Source: Bacillus sp. SORGH_AS_0510
GTDB lineage: Bacteria > Bacillota > Bacilli > Bacillales > Cytobacillaceae
DNA length: 64,000 bases
Assembly: GCF_030818775.1 (NCBI RefSeq)
Contig: NZ_JAUTAU010000001.1
Span: 1,864,001-1,928,000, forward strand
Reading direction: 5' to 3'
Position numbers and translations under genes: made by a program. Under the pieces are notes generated by a model, which saw only the letters and a program-made list of their open reading frames with translations, was not told the DNA's origin and made no database searches. Positions within the stretch are counted from its first letter, which is position 1. Each line of letters starts with the position of its first letter. Shown here one piece after another: positions 19,898-29,427 of this stretch.

Positions 19898-21007
19898 TTA
19901 TTGATTTACTTTTTCTTCCTCAGCTTTTTTACGGAAATATTCTTCCGCAATTTGGTCGATTTCTTTTTTCAATTCTTCTACCATTTCAGCCTCTGGAACT
20001 TTACGGACGATTTCGCCCTTTCTAAAAAGTAAACCTTCTCCACGTGCGCCAGCGATTCCAATGTCAGCTTCACGAGCTTCCCCAGGCCCATTTACTGCAC
20101 AGCCTAAAACGGAAACCTTAATTGGTGCTTTGATGTTTTGTATATATTCTTCTACTTCATTCGCAATACTGATTAGGTCAATTTCAATTCGACCACATGT
20201 AGGGCATGAAATTAATGTTGCAGCATTCGATGAAAGTCCGAAAACTTTCAAAAGTTCTCTTGCTACTTTTACTTCTTCAACCGGGTCTGCACTTAATGAA
20301 ATACGAAGGGTATTTCCAATCCCTTTACTAATAATAGCACCTAATCCTGCAGCACTTTTTACAGTTCCCGAAAAGAGTGTTCCGGATTCCGTAATTCCTA
20401 AATGTAATGGGTAATCAAAAGCACGTGCAGCTTTTTCATATGCCTCAATTGCAAGATTAACATCAGATGCTTTCATTGAAACAATAATGTCATGGAAATC
20501 TAAATCTTCGAGAATTTTGATATGGTGAAGAGCACTCTCGACCATTCCATCTGCAGTAGGGTATCCGTATTTTTCAAGGATCTTCTTCTCAAGAGAACCT
20601 GCGTTTACCCCAATGCGAATAGGAATACCACGTTCTTTTGCTGCTTTTACAACAGCTTCTACTTTTTCACGCTTCCCGATGTTACCAGGATTAATTCTGA
20701 TTTTATCTGCTCCGCCTTCGATAGCTTTTAGAGCTAATTTATAATCAAAATGAATATCAACGACAAGTGGAATATTAATTCGTTTTTTGATTTCTGATAT
20801 AGCATTTGCTGCTCGTTCGTCCGGGCAGGCTACCCGAACAATTTGACATCCCGCTTCCTCAAGACGTTTAATCTCAGCTACTGTAGCTTCAACATCATGA
20901 GTCTTAGTTGTGGTCATACTTTGGATAATTAATTCATTATTCCCGCCAATTGTTAAGTTACCAACTTTAACAGGCCGGGTTTTTGTGCGATGTATAATTT
21001 CACTCAC
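19898..21007 (-). CDS. ispG: 4-hydroxy-3-methylbut-2-enyl diphosphate synthase
   Basis: MEP-pathway enzyme converting MEcPP to HMBPP with a [4Fe-4S] cluster. 369 aa. An N-terminal TIM barrel is followed by the cluster domain with ISCPTCGR and [10 protein letters not shown], which supply three cysteines. Start GTG at 21007, 10 bp after AAAGGAG. Works immediately before IspH, encoded at 11.8 kb. Confidence 0.96.
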   Translation of the reverse strand: MSEIIHRTKTRPVKVGNLTIGGNNELIIQSMTTTKTHDVEATVAEIKRLEEAGCQIVRVACPDERAANAISEIKKRINIPLVVDIHFDYKLALKAIEGGADKIRINPGNIGKREKVEAVVKAAKERGIPIRIGVNAGSLEKKILEKYGYPTADGMVESALHHIKILEDLDFHDIIVSMKASDVNLAIEAYEKAARAFDYPLHLGITESGTLFSGTVKSAAGLGAIISKGIGNTLRISLSADPVEEVKVARELLKVFGLSSNAATLISCPTCGRIEIDLISIANEVEEYIQNIKAPIKVSVLGCAVNGPGEAREADIGIAGARGEGLLFRKGEIVRKVPEAEMVEELKKEIDQIAEEYFRKKAEEEKVNQ

Positions 21008-21111
21008 GTGGAATTCGCTCCTTTAAATTGGAATTCGAATAAGGTTCTAAAATCAATCCGACTTTATTTTATCAGTCTACTACTATTTTTGACAAGAAGA
21101 AGCGATTATCC

Positions 21112-21459
21112 TCATTTTTTTGAGTAGTCAGGAAAAATGTATGTGGAGCCAATCTGAATTTTCTCAGGAGCTTTTCCAGGATTGAGTTTCTTAAAATCTT
21201 CAATAAGCTCTGAGATAGATACGGGAATTGATTGATCCAACTGATTCTCCACTATTGATATCACTGTATCGCCAGGCTTTACTTTTGCTTCAAATGCAGG
21301 AATATTTGTCTTTGGTTTAGCGATGTCCTGTTGTGTACTGTTCTCACCCTTTGCGTCAACATGCTGAGGGGTTGAAGATGGCAGGGTGCCAACTGTTAAA
21401 TCAAAGTAAATCACATATATTATTAAAACAGATAATAACAAACCGAAAAGTTTTTTCAT
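21112..21459 (-). CDS. yqfZ: YqfZ-like exported LysM-type protein
   Basis: 115 aa from ATG 21459 (GGAGG upstream). An N-terminal membrane anchor (FGLLLSVLIIYVIYF) and a Ser/Thr-rich linker precede a C-terminal ~50-residue domain with VKPGDTVISIVE...LNPGK...IQIGSTYIFPDY, a LysM fold pattern that would bind peptidoglycan. The longer reading upstream lacks a ribosome site. Confidence 0.8.
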   Translation of the reverse strand: MKKLFGLLLSVLIIYVIYFDLTVGTLPSSTPQHVDAKGENSTQQDIAKPKTNIPAFEAKVKPGDTVISIVENQLDQSIPVSISELIEDFKKLNPGKAPEKIQIGSTYIFPDYSKK

Positions 21460-21543
21460 TGGACAAGCCTCCAGGCAGGAATGTTTGTACATACCTATGC
21501 TTGTCCAATTAAATATAGAACTTAAAAGAAAAAGATGCACCAA

Positions 21544-22326
21544 TTATGCATCTTTCTTAATCGTTTTTGGTTTTGGAATTTCTTTAATAGCTAAATATAA
21601 TACAATGATGACAACAAACCAATTGATTAGGGCACTGTTAGGTACAGTAGTTTTTATCGCTGCCATAATGGTAAAGAAGACAGTAGGCAAAGTTTCGCTA
21701 TATGCTGCCATTCTCCATAATTGACGATATTGTAATTTCCTTCCTAACATATTTTTTATTGCGAGACCGATTAAGGCGACAACAGAAACTTCAATAAAGC
21801 TGGCAGCACTTGAAAATAGGTAAATAAATAACGAAACCACCGGGATAATAATACCTTTTACCCCAGCCAACATGTCGATAAAATCAAGTGTATCTTTCTT
21901 TGAGATATTTAGACCTTCCAACATGGAATATGGATATGTATCTGTTCTTCCCGCAGCAGTTAGAACGAATTCATCCTTTAACATGGCGAAAGCATTTCCT
22001 TCACTCTCTACATCTGCTTCAGACATAGCACCAGTTGGATCTATGATAATGGAAAAATCTTCACGATTAATAGTAACAGGAACATCAGTATCAGCCGAGA
22101 GATGACCATTCTTTATAGAAAAGTCAGGTGATTCGTTAGTTAGAATAGTTTTTGCAGTGTTTATTCCAGTAGTTAATGCCGTGCTAAAATAAATAACAAC
22201 TGGTAAAACGGATATGAATGTCAAAAAGAAAACATATAATATTGTTTTACCGATTCCTTGGAAACGAAATAAAGCAATATCTTTTGGAGAGTAAATACTT
22301 TTAAAAAATTGTTTGAAAATATTCAT
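21544..22326 (-). CDS. yqgB: DUF1189 membrane protein (YqgB-like)
   Basis: 260 aa from ATG 22326, 5 bp after AAAGGTGG. An N-terminal membrane helix is followed by an extracellular domain of ~120 residues and four C-terminal helices. This is the DUF1189 arrangement, with the conserved opening FFKSIYSPKDIALFRFQ. Function unknown. Confidence 0.82.
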   Translation of the reverse strand: MNIFKQFFKSIYSPKDIALFRFQGIGKTILYVFFLTFISVLPVVIYFSTALTTGINTAKTILTNESPDFSIKNGHLSADTDVPVTINREDFSIIIDPTGAMSEADVESEGNAFAMLKDEFVLTAAGRTDTYPYSMLEGLNISKKDTLDFIDMLAGVKGIIIPVVSLFIYLFSSAASFIEVSVVALIGLAIKNMLGRKLQYRQLWRMAAYSETLPTVFFTIMAAIKTTVPNSALINWFVVIIVLYLAIKEIPKPKTIKKDA

Positions 22327-22454
22327 AAAGACCACCTTTATACAGATTCCATTCTATTGTATCTTGTGTAGACGTTATATACAAGAAATGACTAATGAAA
22401 CCATTTCAAATCTCGTTCGTATTTATATCTAATAAAAATAAAAGGAATGAAAAG

Positions 22455-22940
22455 ATGGAAATACTTTATTGGATTATTATTACAGTTTTATTTATTGTTG
22501 CTTTTGTTGGCTTGGTTTACCCCATTATTCCAAGCGTAATCTTCTTGTTAGCTGGGTTCTTATTGTATGGGGTATTTTTTAGCTTTGAGCCGTTTCATTG
22601 GTTGTTCTGGGTAATTCAAGGTTTGTTTATTGCTTTATTATTTGTAGCTGATTATATAGCAAACATGATTGGAATAAAAAAATATGGAGGTTCCAAAGCA
22701 GGTGTCTGGGGGAGTACCATTGGACTAATATTGGGGCCGTTTGTTATTCCAGTACTAGGTATTATAATTGGACCCTTTATTGGTGCTATTGCTGCCGAGC
22801 TTATCTTTAATAAAAGGGAATTTTTAGATAGTGTAAAAATAGGGTTTGGTTCTGTCATCGGTTTTATAAGCAGCGTTGTAACTAAGACTATCATCCAATT
22901 AATCATGATTGGATATTTTTTGCTTGTTGTATTAAAGTAA
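22455..22940 (+). CDS. yqgC: DUF456 membrane protein (YqgC-like)
   Basis: 161 aa from ATG 22455, after AAAGGAA. Several hydrophobic segments and the Gly-rich ILGPFVIPVLGIIIGPFIGA signature define DUF456. An in-frame ATG 20 codons upstream has no ribosome site. Divergent from the DUF1189 gene, so the 128-bp gap holds both promoters. Function unknown. Confidence 0.83.
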   Translation: MEILYWIIITVLFIVAFVGLVYPIIPSVIFLLAGFLLYGVFFSFEPFHWLFWVIQGLFIALLFVADYIANMIGIKKYGGSKAGVWGSTIGLILGPFVIPVLGIIIGPFIGAIAAELIFNKREFLDSVKIGFGSVIGFISSVVTKTIIQLIMIGYFLLVVLK

Positions 22941-22946
22941 TCACGG

Positions 22947-22970
22947 AAAAAGCCACCTCAGTGGCTTTTC
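22947..22970. terminator. Terminator between yqgC and the Fnr-type gene
   Basis: AAAAGCCAC / GTGGCTTTT hairpin overlapping the end of the minus-strand gene. Confidence 0.8.
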
Positions 22971-23665
22971 TAGTTTATTCCGCAAATTTCATATGAACAA
23001 TTTTGGCAGTCCACTTCCTGTTTTAAACAGCTTAGCTTTTTGACAGTAATTTTTTGATTATCATATGAGATGATCCCATTCTGTCGGAGCTCCATTAGAG
23101 CTCGTTGAATTACCTCTCTTGTGCCAAAGGTTAAGTTCGCTAGTTCCTGGTGTGTTAAAGGAAGATCGATGAGAATACCTTTATCAGTTTGAACGCCATA
23201 TGAATTACAGAGGCGGATTAAAATAGAATATAGACCACCCTTTTTTCCATTCATAATCAAGTCTTGGCATTTCATTTGTGCCTTTATATAACCGGTACTT
23301 AACCAGGATATAAGGCCATACATTGCCTCAGGATCTGTAAGAATGAAACCTTCGAATTGCTCCCTTTTAACGATTAGTATTTCGCAATCAGTTAACGTCT
23401 TAGCATAAAATTGATAATGGGGATTTGTTTTAAATAACTGATACTCAACAATTAATTCCTGGTCATTTAGTACTTTTAGAATAAATTCTTTACCCTTCAA
23501 ATGAACTCTGCCAAGGGCAATGCTTCCTTTTACTAATATATATACATAGTCGACAGGATCTTTTTCTTGAAAAAGGACAGTATCAGATTTAATCTTTTGA
23601 ATGGGTTCATTTCGTTGGAAAAATTGGACCATTAAACTATATATAGAAACCATACTGTTTTCCAT
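22970..23665 (-). CDS. fnr: Crp/Fnr regulator with C-terminal iron-sulfur cysteines
   Basis: 231 aa from ATG 23665; AAAGGGAG lies 8 bp upstream, while GTG 23674 abuts it. Cyclic-nucleotide-like sensor fold (residues 15-115), dimer helix, then a winged HTH with LTHQELANLTFGTREVIQRAL. The C-terminus ends in CX2CX4C (C220, C223, C228). In B. subtilis Fnr, three C-terminal cysteines with this spacing plus an aspartate hold a [4Fe-4S] cluster that senses oxygen; D135 here is a candidate fourth ligand. Family is clear; the symbol is by analogy. Confidence 0.75.
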   Translation of the reverse strand: MENSMVSIYSLMVQFFQRNEPIQKIKSDTVLFQEKDPVDYVYILVKGSIALGRVHLKGKEFILKVLNDQELIVEYQLFKTNPHYQFYAKTLTDCEILIVKREQFEGFILTDPEAMYGLISWLSTGYIKAQMKCQDLIMNGKKGGLYSILIRLCNSYGVQTDKGILIDLPLTHQELANLTFGTREVIQRALMELRQNGIISYDNQKITVKKLSCLKQEVDCQNCSYEICGIN

Positions 23666-23923
23666 TCCTATCACTCCCTTTACCTTAAAGCTTAACAGAA
23701 TATGGGATGGAGAATCATGACACTTTTTTGAAAGATGAGTAAATAATGAATAAAAAATTTTAAAATGGGGATTGTATTTATGTTAGCGTAAGCATTTTAT
23801 TTGAATCGCTTGACTATCTTTGGTAATCTAAATCTACAAAGCTTAAGAAAATTCGAAAAATCCTTGGATTTTTTGATTGACTTTAGCCCAAAAAATAATA
23901 TGAATACATAGGAGGAATTTTTC

Positions 23924-24532
23924 ATGGCTTTTGAATTACCACAATTACCTTATGCAGAAGATGCACTTGAACCACATATTGATAAGGAAACTATGAATAT
24001 TCACCACACAAGACACCACAACACATATGTAACAAACCTTAACGCTGCTCTACAAGGTAACGAAGAATTACTTTCTAAGTCTGTTGAAGAAGTAATTTCA
24101 AACCTAGATGCAGTTCCAGAAGCAGTTCGCACAGCTGTACGTAACAATGGTGGTGGCCATGCAAACCACTCCTTATTCTGGCAAATCCTTTCTCCAAATG
24201 GCGGCGGTGCACCAACTGGTGAATTAGCAGATGCTATTAACAGTAAGTTTGGAAGTTTCGAAAGCTTTAAAGAAGAATTTGCAAAAGCTGCAACTACTCG
24301 TTTCGGTTCTGGTTGGGCTTGGCTGTCTGTTGCAAACGGTGAATTAGAATTATCAAGCACTCCAAATCAAGACTCTCCATTAATGGAAGGTAAAACTCCT
24401 ATTCTTGGCCTTGATGTTTGGGAGCATGCTTACTACTTAAACTATCAAAACAAACGCCCAGATTACATTGCTGCATTCTGGAACGTTGTAAACTGGGATG
24501 AAGTTTCTAAGCGTTACAACGAAGCAAAGTAA
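23924..24532 (+). CDS. sodA: Superoxide dismutase [Mn]
   Basis: Dismutates superoxide in the cytosol. 202 aa, full length. Metal ligands are H27, H82, D164 and H168, the last two in [14 protein letters not shown] lies 8 bp before the ATG. Preceded by a 258-bp gap shared with the divergent Fnr-type gene. Codon use looks like that of a highly expressed gene. Confidence 0.98.
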   Translation: MAFELPQLPYAEDALEPHIDKETMNIHHTRHHNTYVTNLNAALQGNEELLSKSVEEVISNLDAVPEAVRTAVRNNGGGHANHSLFWQILSPNGGGAPTGELADAINSKFGSFESFKEEFAKAATTRFGSGWAWLSVANGELELSSTPNQDSPLMEGKTPILGLDVWEHAYYLNYQNKRPDYIAAFWNVVNWDEVSKRYNEAK

Positions 24533-24553
24533 TTCATTCTAGGTAAAATAAAG

Positions 24554-24585
24554 AGACAGCTGTTATCCAAAACAGCTGTCTTTTT
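24554..24585 (+). terminator. Terminator after sodA
   Basis: AGACAGCTGTT / AACAGCTGTCT hairpin plus T run. Confidence 0.92.
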
Positions 24586-24660
24586 ATATTTCGTTTTACG
24601 AACATTGAATAATAACAAGTCGGTTGTTAAAGACTACCCTTAAGATAAAGGGGAGTTTTT

Positions 24661-25878
24661 ATGGTGAAAAAATTTAACATTTTAGGTGATGTAGAGTTAA
24701 CAAAAGACCTCACACTTTTGTTGGTAATCGGGGGGCTTTATTCATTAAGTGTTGCCCTATCTAACACGTTTGTAAATATCTACCTATGGAAACAAACAGG
24801 AAAGTATTCGGATATTGCTCTTTATAATCTGGCGATTGTCGTATTACAACTGCTAACGTTTATTTTAGCAGGCAGGTGGGCAAAAAAAATTGACAGAGTT
24901 ATTGTACTTAGAATAGGTGTTATTTTCCTTGCAGTTTTTTATTTAACGGTATTACTAACGGGGACTAATGCATCCACCTTTTTATTGCTGTTAGGTAGCC
25001 TTCTAGGAATTGGGTATGGTTTTTATTGGTTAGCCTATAATGTTTTGACATTCGAAATTACCGAACCTGAAACGAGAGATTTTTTTAACGGATTTTTGGG
25101 GATTCTAAGCTCGGCAGGAGGAATGGTTGGTCCGTTAGCGGCTGGATTCATTATCACTAGATTTGAGAAATTCACTGGATATACTTTTGTTTTCGGCCTG
25201 TCTTTAGCTCTATTTGCACTCGCAGTGTTTATTAGTTTTTCTTTAAAACCAAGACCTGCAGCTGGCAGGTATTGTTTTAGGCGAATCTTAGAGGAAAGAA
25301 AGCTTAATGAAAATTGGCGTCTCGTAACAAATGCCCATTTTTTTCAGGGACTTAGAGAAGGGACGTTTTTGTTTGTTATTTCCGTATTTGTCTATATTTC
25401 AACTGGAAGTGAAATGGCTTTAGGGACCTTTGGACTGATCAACTCTGGTATTTCCTTTGTTGCCTATTACCTTGCTTCACGGCTGATTAAAAAGAACAAT
25501 CGTAAAAAAGCAATTCTTATTGGTGGTCTAATTCTTTATGCAGCAGTGTTAATTATTGTATGGGATACAAATTTTATCAAATTGTTAATATATGCAGGCA
25601 TGATCGCCTTAGCCTATCCACTGCTACTTGTTCCATATATGTCGACTACATATGATGTAATTGGAAACGGGTGGAAGGCTGCGGAAATGAGAATTGAGTA
25701 TATTGTTGTAAGAGAAATCTTTTTAAACTTGGGAAGAATTGTGTCTATTTTATCCTTTATTGCCGCAGTCACATTATTCAATGAGGAAAAAAGTATTCCA
25801 ATACTATTATTGATTTTAGGGGCAGGTCATTCTTTCATTTACTTTTTTATAAAAAGGGTGCGGTTACCTGTAGCATGA
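24661..25878 (+). CDS. yqgE: MFS transporter (YqgE-like)
   Basis: 405 aa with about 12 membrane segments, typical of the major facilitator superfamily. Substrate cannot be read. AAGGGGAG lies upstream of ATG 24661. Flanked by sodA and pbpA as in B. subtilis, where the position is occupied by yqgE. Confidence 0.85.
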   Translation: MVKKFNILGDVELTKDLTLLLVIGGLYSLSVALSNTFVNIYLWKQTGKYSDIALYNLAIVVLQLLTFILAGRWAKKIDRVIVLRIGVIFLAVFYLTVLLTGTNASTFLLLLGSLLGIGYGFYWLAYNVLTFEITEPETRDFFNGFLGILSSAGGMVGPLAAGFIITRFEKFTGYTFVFGLSLALFALAVFISFSLKPRPAAGRYCFRRILEERKLNENWRLVTNAHFFQGLREGTFLFVISVFVYISTGSEMALGTFGLINSGISFVAYYLASRLIKKNNRKKAILIGGLILYAAVLIIVWDTNFIKLLIYAGMIALAYPLLLVPYMSTTYDVIGNGWKAAEMRIEYIVVREIFLNLGRIVSILSFIAAVTLFNEEKSIPILLLILGAGHSFIYFFIKRVRLPVA

Positions 25879-25908
25879 AGCGATGAGTTATTCCTCATCG
25901 CTTTTTTC
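25878..25908 (+). terminator. Terminator after yqgE
   Basis: AAGCGATGAG / CTCATCGCTT hairpin plus T6. Confidence 0.9.
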
Positions 25909-26000
25909 TTTAAATGCCCGAAGAAATTTGTCGAAAATGCAAAATTGGTAAGGGTTATTCATAGAAAAAAAGCATATTTTCTTATAAAATAAAGGATGTT

Positions 26001-28190
26001 GTGTTAAGCCTTGAAAAAAAGGAAGTGTGTAGGAACTTGAATAAAAAGAAAAAGAAAACACATGTACCGTTTCGTTTTAATATGTTGTTCTTTGTGGTGT
26101 TTTTATTATTTTCAATCTTAATTCTCCGTTTAGGTGAGTTACAAATTGTTTTTGGTGATGATTTTAAACGGGAGATCGAACGGACAGAAGATATTACCGT
26201 AAATAACCCTGTACCTAGAGGAAAAATGTATGACCGTTATGGGAAGGTCATTGTGGATAATACGCCGTTGAATGCCATTACTTATACCAAAAGTCAAAAT
26301 ACGTCTCAAGAAGAAATGCTGAAAACAGCAGAAAAGCTCGCGAAATTAATTGATATGGATATCAAGAAAATTCCAATCAGAGAGCAAAAAGATTTTTGGA
26401 TTATGAAGCATCCTGAAGAGGCGAAAGCAAAGATCACGAAAAAGGAATGGGCAGAATATAAGCAAAAGAAATTCGATGACAAACAAATTTATCAAATGCA
26501 GGTTGACAGAGTCAGTAAAGATGATCTTAAGAAACAAGCAGAAGATAAAGAAACCATGGAAACGATTGCGATTTATCGGAAATTCAATAGCGGATATGCA
26601 CTTACACCGCAAATTGTAAAAAATAAAGATGTAACACCTAAAGAGTTTGCAATCGTTAGTGAAAATTTAGAAAATCTCCCAGGAGTTAATACTACAACTG
26701 ACTGGGATCGAGCATATCCTTATGGAGAAGCCTTAAAGTCTATTTTAGGGAAAGTTTCTTCCTCTGAAGCGGGGATTCCTAAAGAAGATTTAAAAAAATA
26801 TCTTGCACGGGACTATAGCAGAAATGACAGGGTCGGACAAAGTTATCTCGAATTGAAGTATGAAGATGTTCTTCATGGACAAAAAGCGAAAGTGAAAAAT
26901 GTGACAGATAAGGCAGGGAAAATTCTTTCCACTGAAGTAGTTTCAGAAGGACAAAGAGGAAAAGACCTTGTTTTAACCATTGATATGGATTTACAGAAGC
27001 AGGTAGAAAAAATTATTGAAGATGAGATGTGGGATGCAAAGAAAAAGCCGAATACAGCTTTATTAGATCGAGCATTTGTAGTTGTCATGAATCCTAAAAC
27101 AGGTGAAATTCTATCCCTGGCTGGAAGACAACTGGGTAAAGACGAGAAAGGTAAAACTGTTATGAGTGACTTTGCAGGAGGTAACATAACTTCATCCTAT
27201 AACGTCGGTTCTGCTGTAAAAGGCGCAACAGTCTTAACAGGTTATAAAACAGGAGCAATCAGTCCTGGAACTACTCTACTGGACGAACCGTTAGTTATTA
27301 AAGGGACACAAGTGAAGAAATCTTGGAAAACTTTCGGAAGGATTAATGACTTACGTGCACTTCAAGTCTCCTCCAACGTTTATATGTGGAAAACGGTGAT
27401 TGAGATGGCACATGGTCGTTATGTGCCTAACGGTCCATTAATTTTAGATACCGAAAAAACGTTTAATACTATGAGACAATCTTTTAGCCAATTTGGACTT
27501 GGTACTCGTACAGGGATCGATCTTCCAAATGAGATGAGCGGTTTCCCAGGCTCTGAGAATAAGCCGGGTTTGCTGCTTGACCTTGCCATTGGTCAGTATG
27601 ATACGTACACACCCATCCAATTGGCACAATATATATCAACAATTGCAAATGGTGGTTACCGTGTTCAGCCTCATATTGTTAAAGAAATTCGTGAGCCAAT
27701 CATGGAGAATAATGAGTTAGGGCCAATTATTGAAGAGATTCAGCCTAAGGTGCTCAATCGTGTGGATATGAAAGAACAGTGGGTTAAGCGAGTTCAAGAA
27801 GGAATGCGTATGGTTATGCAAGTAGGTGACGGTACAGCAGTCAGCTATTTTAAGAGTGCTCCATACCATCCAGCAGGAAAAACTGGAACTGCACAGGCCT
27901 TCTATTATGGGTCGGATAAATCTAAATACGGAACACCAGTTATGAACTTAAGCTTAGTCAGCTTTGCACCATCTAACGATCCTGAGGTTGCTCTGGCCGT
28001 AATGGTACCTTGGGCCTATCAAGGAAATAGTGGTCCAAGTATTAATAACTTAATTGGTCGAAAGGTATTAGATGCTTATTTTGATTTAAAAAAGACCCGA
28101 AGTAGCGCGGGTGCCCAAGCAACTAACGAACAACAGCAAACAGGAAATACTACAAACCCAAATCAATCTAACCAGACATCTGGTCAATAA
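26001..28190 (+). CDS. pbpA: Class B penicillin-binding protein (PbpA/PBP2A)
   Basis: Transpeptidase for peptidoglycan during cell elongation. One N-terminal membrane anchor (residues ~28-48), then the dimerization domain with VPRGKMYDR, then the transpeptidase domain with GSAVKG (SxxK), SSNVYM (SxN) and KTGTAQAF (KTG). A Gln/Asn-rich tail closes the 729-aa reading. The start is uncertain: GTG 26001 has AAAGGA 4 bp upstream, while TTG 26037 would give a protein beginning MNKKKKKTHV, more like B. subtilis PbpA. Confidence 0.94.
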   Translation: MLSLEKKEVCRNLNKKKKKTHVPFRFNMLFFVVFLLFSILILRLGELQIVFGDDFKREIERTEDITVNNPVPRGKMYDRYGKVIVDNTPLNAITYTKSQNTSQEEMLKTAEKLAKLIDMDIKKIPIREQKDFWIMKHPEEAKAKITKKEWAEYKQKKFDDKQIYQMQVDRVSKDDLKKQAEDKETMETIAIYRKFNSGYALTPQIVKNKDVTPKEFAIVSENLENLPGVNTTTDWDRAYPYGEALKSILGKVSSSEAGIPKEDLKKYLARDYSRNDRVGQSYLELKYEDVLHGQKAKVKNVTDKAGKILSTEVVSEGQRGKDLVLTIDMDLQKQVEKIIEDEMWDAKKKPNTALLDRAFVVVMNPKTGEILSLAGRQLGKDEKGKTVMSDFAGGNITSSYNVGSAVKGATVLTGYKTGAISPGTTLLDEPLVIKGTQVKKSWKTFGRINDLRALQVSSNVYMWKTVIEMAHGRYVPNGPLILDTEKTFNTMRQSFSQFGLGTRTGIDLPNEMSGFPGSENKPGLLLDLAIGQYDTYTPIQLAQYISTIANGGYRVQPHIVKEIREPIMENNELGPIIEEIQPKVLNRVDMKEQWVKRVQEGMRMVMQVGDGTAVSYFKSAPYHPAGKTGTAQAFYYGSDKSKYGTPVMNLSLVSFAPSNDPEVALAVMVPWAYQGNSGPSINNLIGRKVLDAYFDLKKTRSSAGAQATNEQQQTGNTTNPNQSNQTSGQ

Positions 28191-28205
28191 TCGAGAACGA
28201 AATGA

Positions 28206-28239
28206 AAACTGTCTCCGGATTTAGGAGGCAGTTTTTTTT
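28206..28239 (+). terminator. Terminator after pbpA
   Basis: AAACTGTCTCC / GGAGGCAGTTT hairpin plus T run. Confidence 0.9.
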
Positions 28240-28302
28240 ATAACTTATAGAAAGTTGAGCAAGACAATTTTAAATTATCTTGGTTAATAAAGAAGGAGAG
28301 AA

Positions 28303-28361
28303 TTTACAAAACTTCAATATTGATTTACAAAACCTTTACATTCAATTAAAACGCAGTTTAC
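28303..28361 (+). promoter_or_regulatory. PhoP (Pho) boxes of the pst operon
   Basis: TTTACA occurs at 28303, 28324, 28335 and 28356, with weaker matches TCAATA at 28314 and TTAAAA at 28346. That gives six half-sites about 11 bp apart, the direct-repeat layout bound by PhoP~P in Bacillus. It ends 75 bp before pstS. Indicates induction on phosphate limitation. Confidence 0.85.
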
Positions 28362-28436
28362 AGTGAACAGTTATTCTTAATCATGTAAGCAAGACAACTA
28401 TTAATGACAATGATAATTCTTAGGGGGAATAAAGAA

Positions 28437-29345
28437 ATGAAAAGCCTGAAAAAATTAAGTTTATTTTCGATCCTAGCAGCAGTAATGATTATGATGGCTG
28501 CTTGTGGAGGCGGAGCTGATACAAATAAAAAAGATGAAACAGCTGGTGGAAATAAAGACCTTTCTGGCTCACTAGTCATTTCTGGTTCATCTGCGATGCA
28601 GCCATTAGTTGCAGCTGCAGCTGAAGAGTTTATGGCAGACAATCCAAAAGTAGATATTCAAGTAAATGCTGGTGGATCTGGTACTGGATTATCTCAGGTA
28701 GCAGAAGGCTCTGTACAAATTGGTAACTCTGACGTTTTTGCGGAAGAAAAAGAAGGAATTCCTGCTGACAAGCTTGTTGATCATAAAGTAGCTGTTGTTG
28801 GAATCACTGCAGCGGTTAACCCTAAAGTAGGTATTAAAGATATTTCAAAAGAAGATTTAATTAAAGTGTTTACTGGAAAAGTAACAAACTGGAAAGAAGT
28901 TGGCGGTAAAGATCAAAAAATCGTATTAGTAAACCGTCCTGATTCATCTGGTACTCGTGCAGTTTTTAATAAATTTGGTTTAGATGGTGCAACACCTGCA
29001 GAAGGAATTACAGAAGATTCTTCAAATACAGTTAAGAAAATTATCAATGAAACAGATGGCGCAGTTGGATATCTTGCTTTCTCTTACTTCACTGATGATA
29101 CTGTTACACCACTTTCAATCGACGGAGTAAAACCCACTGATGAGAACGTTCAATCAGGTAAATTCCCAATTTGGGCATATGAGCATTCATATACAAATGG
29201 TGAGCCTGATGGCCTTGCAAAAGCGTTCCTTGACTATTTAATGTCAGATGATATTCAAAATAATTTATTAAAAGAACAAGGATACCTTCCTGTTACTAAG
29301 ATGAAGGTTGAACGTGATGCAAAAGGAAACCAGAAGAACTTATAA
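28437..29345 (+). CDS. pstS: Phosphate-binding lipoprotein PstS
   Basis: 302 aa from ATG 28437 behind AGGGGG. Lipoprotein signal with lipobox MMAACG; then the periplasmic-binding fold with SGSSAMQPLV and NRPDSSGTRAVFNKF phosphate-loop motifs. First gene of the pst operon, directly behind Pho boxes. Captures phosphate at the cell surface for PstCA-B. Confidence 0.96.
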   Translation: MKSLKKLSLFSILAAVMIMMAACGGGADTNKKDETAGGNKDLSGSLVISGSSAMQPLVAAAAEEFMADNPKVDIQVNAGGSGTGLSQVAEGSVQIGNSDVFAEEKEGIPADKLVDHKVAVVGITAAVNPKVGIKDISKEDLIKVFTGKVTNWKEVGGKDQKIVLVNRPDSSGTRAVFNKFGLDGATPAEGITEDSSNTVKKIINETDGAVGYLAFSYFTDDTVTPLSIDGVKPTDENVQSGKFPIWAYEHSYTNGEPDGLAKAFLDYLMSDDIQNNLLKEQGYLPVTKMKVERDAKGNQKNL

Positions 29346-29364
29346 GTTGAAAAATCTATAATGG

Positions 29365-29395
29365 AAAGGGTAAATGCAGGACGCGTTTACCCTCT
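29365..29395 (+). promoter_or_regulatory. Intercistronic hairpin between pstS and pstC
   Basis: GGGTAAATGC / GCGTTTACCC hairpin without a T run. Such a structure could act as a weak attenuator or RNA-end stabilizer, keeping PstS more abundant than the membrane subunits; this role is inferred. Confidence 0.55.
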
Positions 29396-29427
29396 TATGA
29401 CGTATTCATAGGGGTGTTTGGAGTTAT

